Part shown: positions 56,601 through 62,600 of the stretch, piece by piece | Numbering within the stretch: position 1 is the first letter of the stretch | How the letters are laid out: each line of letters opens with the position of its first letter | Source of the DNA: Watersipora subatra | Lineage: Eukaryota; Bryozoa; Gymnolaemata; Cheilostomatida; Watersiporidae | Assembly: GCF_963576615.1 (NCBI RefSeq) | Contig: NC_088716.1 | Coordinates: forward strand, 62,980,728 to 63,044,727 | Reading direction: 5' to 3' | Length of the DNA: 64,000 nucleotides | Position numbers and translations under genes: made by a program | Notes under the pieces: generated by a model | Database searches by the model: none | What the model saw: the letters and a program-made list of their open reading frames with translations, nothing else | What the model was told of the DNA's origin: nothing

Positions 56601-59600
56601 CTATACTGAAGCACATGGCTAGGTCTTTTAAGGTTTTTATTGCATTTGGGTTGGTACTACGTTGGTCTACAGAGACTTTTAGGTTGCACACATACGGTGT
56701 AGTCAGACTAGTAGGTTCCAAGAAAGAGTTTTTGCACTAGTCTAGGAAGTACAGTGGACTGTTTATTATCTACGATACCTAAAAACATATCTATTTCTAT
56801 TGTTCACTTTCAGATATAATCACTCTTAGTCCATGTTGATATCTGTTGGACTGCTGGGTCACGCACGCGTCTCCATTTCTTAGGTTGTTTTGTACAGCTT
56901 GCAGTCTTAACCCAATATCTCTATAATGCAGCCAGTGCTGGTCATATGAGCTACTACTTGTGTAAGAGATAGCGTTATGATTTTGTCTTCATTATCTAGA
57001 CATTAGTCCTGCTAGTAGGACTAGAGATTCTATTATCCCCTCCCTACTCCAGTTTATCATCTGATTGTTTGAATCTTAAACTAACCTTTCGTACAATCAG
57101 TAGAAGCCTTCAGGCAGGTCTCACCCTGTTGATCTCGATCACCCTTTGTAGCGATTTACACTATGAATCTCTGCACCCTTCTATGTAGATGTCGCATAAT
57201 TATTACCTTTCATAGTTATAAAGATATGGCATCATAGATCTATTCATAGAGACACCACACCCTTGAGCTCCACGCTCTTTCGTGGAGACACCACTGCTTC
57301 TTATCTCTGTATTTTTCCAGAAGTATTTTGCACCATTCAGCGCTCTTCTTTATAGATATAGAAATCCAGCACCATTGATCTCTACACCCTTTCATCGATA
57401 TATTGCTTTATTACTCTCTTATATATCGATGCTTTGATCTCTAGATATACAAATCTATTTTTAATAGGGTGGACTCTATGTCAGACTCGGGAAAATGCTT
57501 GGATGTAATGGACGACTTGTCCTTCTGGCTCGAGGAAACAGATCTGATTATGAACAGTTCCCCAGATTACACCGACCAACAAAGTATCTCTGATTTACTC
57601 AGCAAGCTCAAGGTAATCTCTAACTCTGCCGACATACTTTTCTTGTCAGCATCATAGTAGTCGCTGTTCCTTTAACAGTGAGTGCTTCTGGTGCCCAAGA
57701 TACCAAGTTTATGAGTTAAGTACATTGTAAGTACCTATTACACCGATATTAACAGCTCAGCGAATATCATTTTAGAATCACAACTGTAGTGAGTGATCTT
57801 TGGACTTGATCACCATTTACTCTAATCTGTTGTTTGTCCTAAAATAGCATTACATTAAATTTGGTTATATTGAATTTTGAAAGTTTGTTTTGAATGGGTA
57901 AGAGAGGCTGCATCTAATAGTCCTTGCTCTTAATCTCTTTTCTCACACACACCAGTTCATCTAGTCATCATGTTTCTAACTCCTCATATATCACACACCG
58001 CTGCTCCGGGTAACCATGTGCATCGTTGTGCCGCATCAGTTGCAAAGACTAATTCCTTTTAGCAGCCACATTTGGCACCCAATCAATCCCCCTTCCTCCT
58101 CTACAGATTCTGATCTTTCCATATCGCTTAACTCTTTGTCTCAAGGCCTATGCAGGCTACACAAGTTTTATGTTTCATATCATTCCCCTTATATAAATAC
58201 AACCAAACATCTACATACAAACCTAATCTTATTTATTTGGTATTTTATCTTTTCTAGTCAATTACCTCAGCTTATCGTGTCCCTTCCTCACCCCGCGCGT
58301 CTTCCATCACAGCATTCATAAACCTTCTGTTGTGTCTTCGCCGTCTAGTTTCTGGCAGCTCTTCAACTTCCTTTTCTGGTATATACCTAACAGCTTAACA
58401 GATTATCTCCTCAAAACATCTTCATACTATGAAAATTTGTATTTTTCAATTTCTTCTCCTTTTTCTCAACATCTGCTGTCCCCCTGATGTATCTGTTCAT
58501 CAATAACATTCAATCATTTGCCACGCTCAACACAGCAGTGAGCCATTAGTTCAAAGTACGTAGTCATTTACCTGTGCCATTGTGGCAGTGCTTGTGAATG
58601 TTTGCGACCTCAAGTGTTGGTGTAGCGATTCAGAAAGAACTAAGGTTTGTAGCTAACTGTTCTGTGTCTAGGGTCGTCGCGACGAGATTCCCCACAAGAG
58701 GGAGGCACTCGAGTTTGTTAGCAGGAGTGCTAAAGATCTCTGGACTCTGCCCGAACTGGGACCAGATGATAAGTTAAAGATTGGTCGTGACTTAGAAAAG
58801 GTCAACAGGAAGTGGCAGAAGGTGAGGGTGTTATAGTCAACATGAAATGGTGGGAAGAAAGGGTTGGATAGCCAAAAGAATGTCATAGGATAGGGAGGGT
58901 TTGATAATCAACAGCAAGTGACAGCCAGTACTGCTGTGTTCACCAGTAATAAGTGACCCCAGGTACTGATGTGTTCACTAACTACAAATGGCAGCAGATA
59001 GTGCTGTGTTCAGTAGTCATAAGTGACCGCAGGTAGTGCTGCACTACCTGCGTTCAGCAGTTATAAGTGATCGTTCAGCAGTTATAAGTGATCGCAGGAA
59101 ATGCTGTGTTTACCAACTATAAGTGGCAGCAGGTAGTGCTGTGTTTACCAACTATAAGTGGCAGCAGAAGAAGAGTTAAACTTTTTGACCTCTTGACCGC
59201 AAGAGAAATGTGAGAGTCTCCTTATTCTCATTGTCTTGTTTAACAGCAGATGCCCAAGTAATAGAATCTTCGTAGGTAAAATAGACGTATAAAAAAGATG
59301 ATGCAGTATATATTGTCTATGTTGAGCGGTACCGGGTACATTCTGTACGCTGCTAATCAATTCTTAGCCACTCGTGTCGTTTCTATTCAGCCGCTTAAAT
59401 AAGAACGTGTTACATTTTTATCGACTATTCTGCGAGTAGGCCGGGCCTTCATATGTGAACTGTGAGATTTTCTTGTCAGCTCAGTAATTAGTACATGCGA
59501 TTCTATCAATATTTGCATTCACCTGTTGGAGGTTCAAGAACTTAGGAGTCTGCCATAGGCGCTATCTGTCATAGTAGGTCAATAATCAACTTACCAATGA

Positions 59601-62600
59601 TGCCTGGCTTTAGTAGCCAAGTATTCAAGCGCTGCATGCAGGACCTTTCAATGTGAGCTTCTATCTAACCAACCCTCTGTTGTATAGCTTCGACTAACTT
59701 ACATGGATATCACTGCCTAAATCACTGCCTATATGGTGTTTCCCCAACAGTTAACCAGTTTATTATGTACTCAAAATGTTCTCAGACTAAGTAGCCAGTC
59801 AATTAACAAGATGCTACCTACGAGTAGTGGCTTCAGATATATAGCTGTTTGACTACATGCAGTATAGTATTTCTGCTGAAGCAGGTAGCTGATGTTTTTT
59901 CACTTCCTCACTCACATAGATGTCTGTTGATAAGATGTGTTATGTTTAGGTCTCAATGGGCATAGAGGCACGACATAGACATCTCGAGGAGAGTTTGGAA
60001 ACTCTTCAAGATATCTTCTTCGATATCGGCAGACTTCACGGAGAACTCTGGCAAGCCATTTCTGATTTAGAACCAAAAATGGAGGCAGAGAATTTCAGCA
60101 ACGTAAGTACAGATTTTGTCATCGATATTTCATTGGAGTATGAGCAGGCAACTCCAAATAATAACTCATAAGAGTTATAATCAGCTACATGTATAAGAAA
60201 GAACCACCACTGTGACTTTTCCAAATTTTAATGGTTGAAAAGAACTATTTTGTAATGATTATTTCATACCCATTAGATGACTTCGTTATCGTTCTGCTAT
60301 TAGATAAGATGATATTTCCAATTCTATTATTATATCAAATCATGGGTGTGGTATTTTTAGATACAAGAGATATTCCCAGGAAGAGAGAGGCTGACTATGG
60401 AGACGCTAAGTATTTGGTATCGAGAAGTGTTGCTACTTTACAAAAAACTCAATGCTGTCCTTCCTAAAAATATGGAGGCCCATTTCCGTCACCTGACGAT
60501 GAAGTGGACAGCCGTTAGAGAGAAGTCTCTTCTCCATCGAGCTGGTTCTGACTCGAGTATAGAGGAAACACTCGCAACAGGTGAGCCGGTATTTTTCAAT
60601 TTCGTTATCTTTTATGTTTCTATATATTTTATGTTGCTATTCTACTCAAAGATGTTAACAGATATTACTGTCTCCTAGTAATATAGGGAGATGAACAAGA
60701 TATGTAAATATCTTGTTCATCTCCCCATATTACTGTCTCCTAGTAATATAGGGAGATGAACAAGATATGTAAATATCTTGTTCATCTCCCTATATTACTG
60801 TCTCCTAGTAATATAGGGAGATGAACAAGATATGTAAATATCTTGTTCATCTCCCTATATTACTGTCTCCTAGTAATATAGGGAGATGAACAAGATATGT
60901 AAATAGCTTGTTCATCTCCCTATATTACTGTCTCCTAGTAATATAGGGAGATGAACAAGATATGTAAATATCTTGTTCATCTCCCTATATTACTGTCTCC
61001 TAGTAATATAGGGAGATGAACAAGATATGTAAATATCTGAGCTTTAAAATAGAAAAGAAGTGGAAATAAAGTTATATTTCTGGCAGATGATTACCAATTT
61101 ATGAAGTTTCACAATAAGAGGGAACGACTCCACAACTAGTGAACCACAGATGATAATGGTGCAGTAGGCGTGTCATAGAGAAGTCTTCTTTTGCTCTATC
61201 ATCATCATACTAACCAATCATGCCTCTTCTTTTACCTTATCATCATCATGCTAACCAATCATGCCTCTTCTTTTGCTCTATCATCATCATACTAACCAAT
61301 CATGCCTCTTCTTTTACCTTATCATCATCATGCTAACCAATCAAGCTTTTTCTTTTACTCTGTCATCACTATACTAACCAATCATACCTCTTCTTTTACC
61401 TTATCATCATCATGCTAACCAATCATGCTTCTTCTTTTGCTCTATCATCATCATACTAACCAATCATGCCTCTTCTTTTGCCTCATCATCATCATGCTAA
61501 CCAATCATGCTTCTTTTACTCTGTCATCACTATACTAACCAATCATACCTCTTCTTTTACCTTATCATCATCATGCTAACCAATCATGCCTCTTTTTTTA
61601 ATCTGTCATCATCATACTAACCAATCATGCTTCTTTTGCATCAGAAATGGTTTGTTTACATTGGAGAATGACTTGATAAAAATGCAGTTTTTTGTTACTG
61701 TCAAATAATGGTTAGTTGGAGATACAACAAAACTTGTGATTGGCTGGGATGTTTGCACATGTGACTGATTTGTCATTATGTGAAAGTATGACTTGGCAAT
61801 TTTGAAAATACTTAACAATATTTTCCATACTCCTAGCAGCATTGAATAATGGTGATTGCAGGCCCTATTTTCTTATGCCTGTCATATGTATGGTAGTTGT
61901 CTCCTTTAACCCCTTTTGTACATCGTAGAAAGCAGTGTTTGCTTCTGGTCAACGTAAACATTCATTCCAAGTAGTTAGCAGTAAATAGACCAATTATATA
62001 GCTCGCAGCCCTTCACTTCCTATCTCTCCAACCAATCAGAATTAAGTGATCCATCTCTTTAAACACAATAGAAAATAAATTACCAATTCATGATAAGTTA
62101 GAGATTCACATTATGCATCCTAATTGTGAATCTGTGAATAAAGTCGTAGACTGTGATAGCTCTATGTATTTTCTCGTTATGTTATAACAGAGGATTTTAT
62201 TATTTGTAAATATTTTGTGTAGAGACATCTTACTCCTATCTGAAATGTAAACCTTGCTTTCTCTGATCTATGTAGCTTTTAAAAGACTAGTATACATTCT
62301 TCCTCCTACAGAGAATGTTGCACCAGTTGTCATTTGTTTATTTCAGCTCTGTATGTCTCTGTATCAGCGCTGCTCTGTATGCTGTTTCGCTGATGTTGTT
62401 CAACAACAAATAATGCTTTTTCCTTGTTTGATTTAGGGAGCGGGCGCTCTGAAGCTGGTAAGGCTACAGTGTTAAAATTGCAGGCTAGTTTTGTTGTAGA
62501 AGCTGGGACCTTTTTAGTCACATTATAAAATGGCTGCTTGACTAATCGAACATGCTTATAGCAGGTTCTGCGATGTGTTGCAACTGTATTCTAACATGTG

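Noticed and set aside
62304-62436. Possible exon after the acceptor tcttcctcctacag
   Set aside because: Open for about 40 codons but no acceptable donor in phase before a stop at the next acceptor (tag at 62434).
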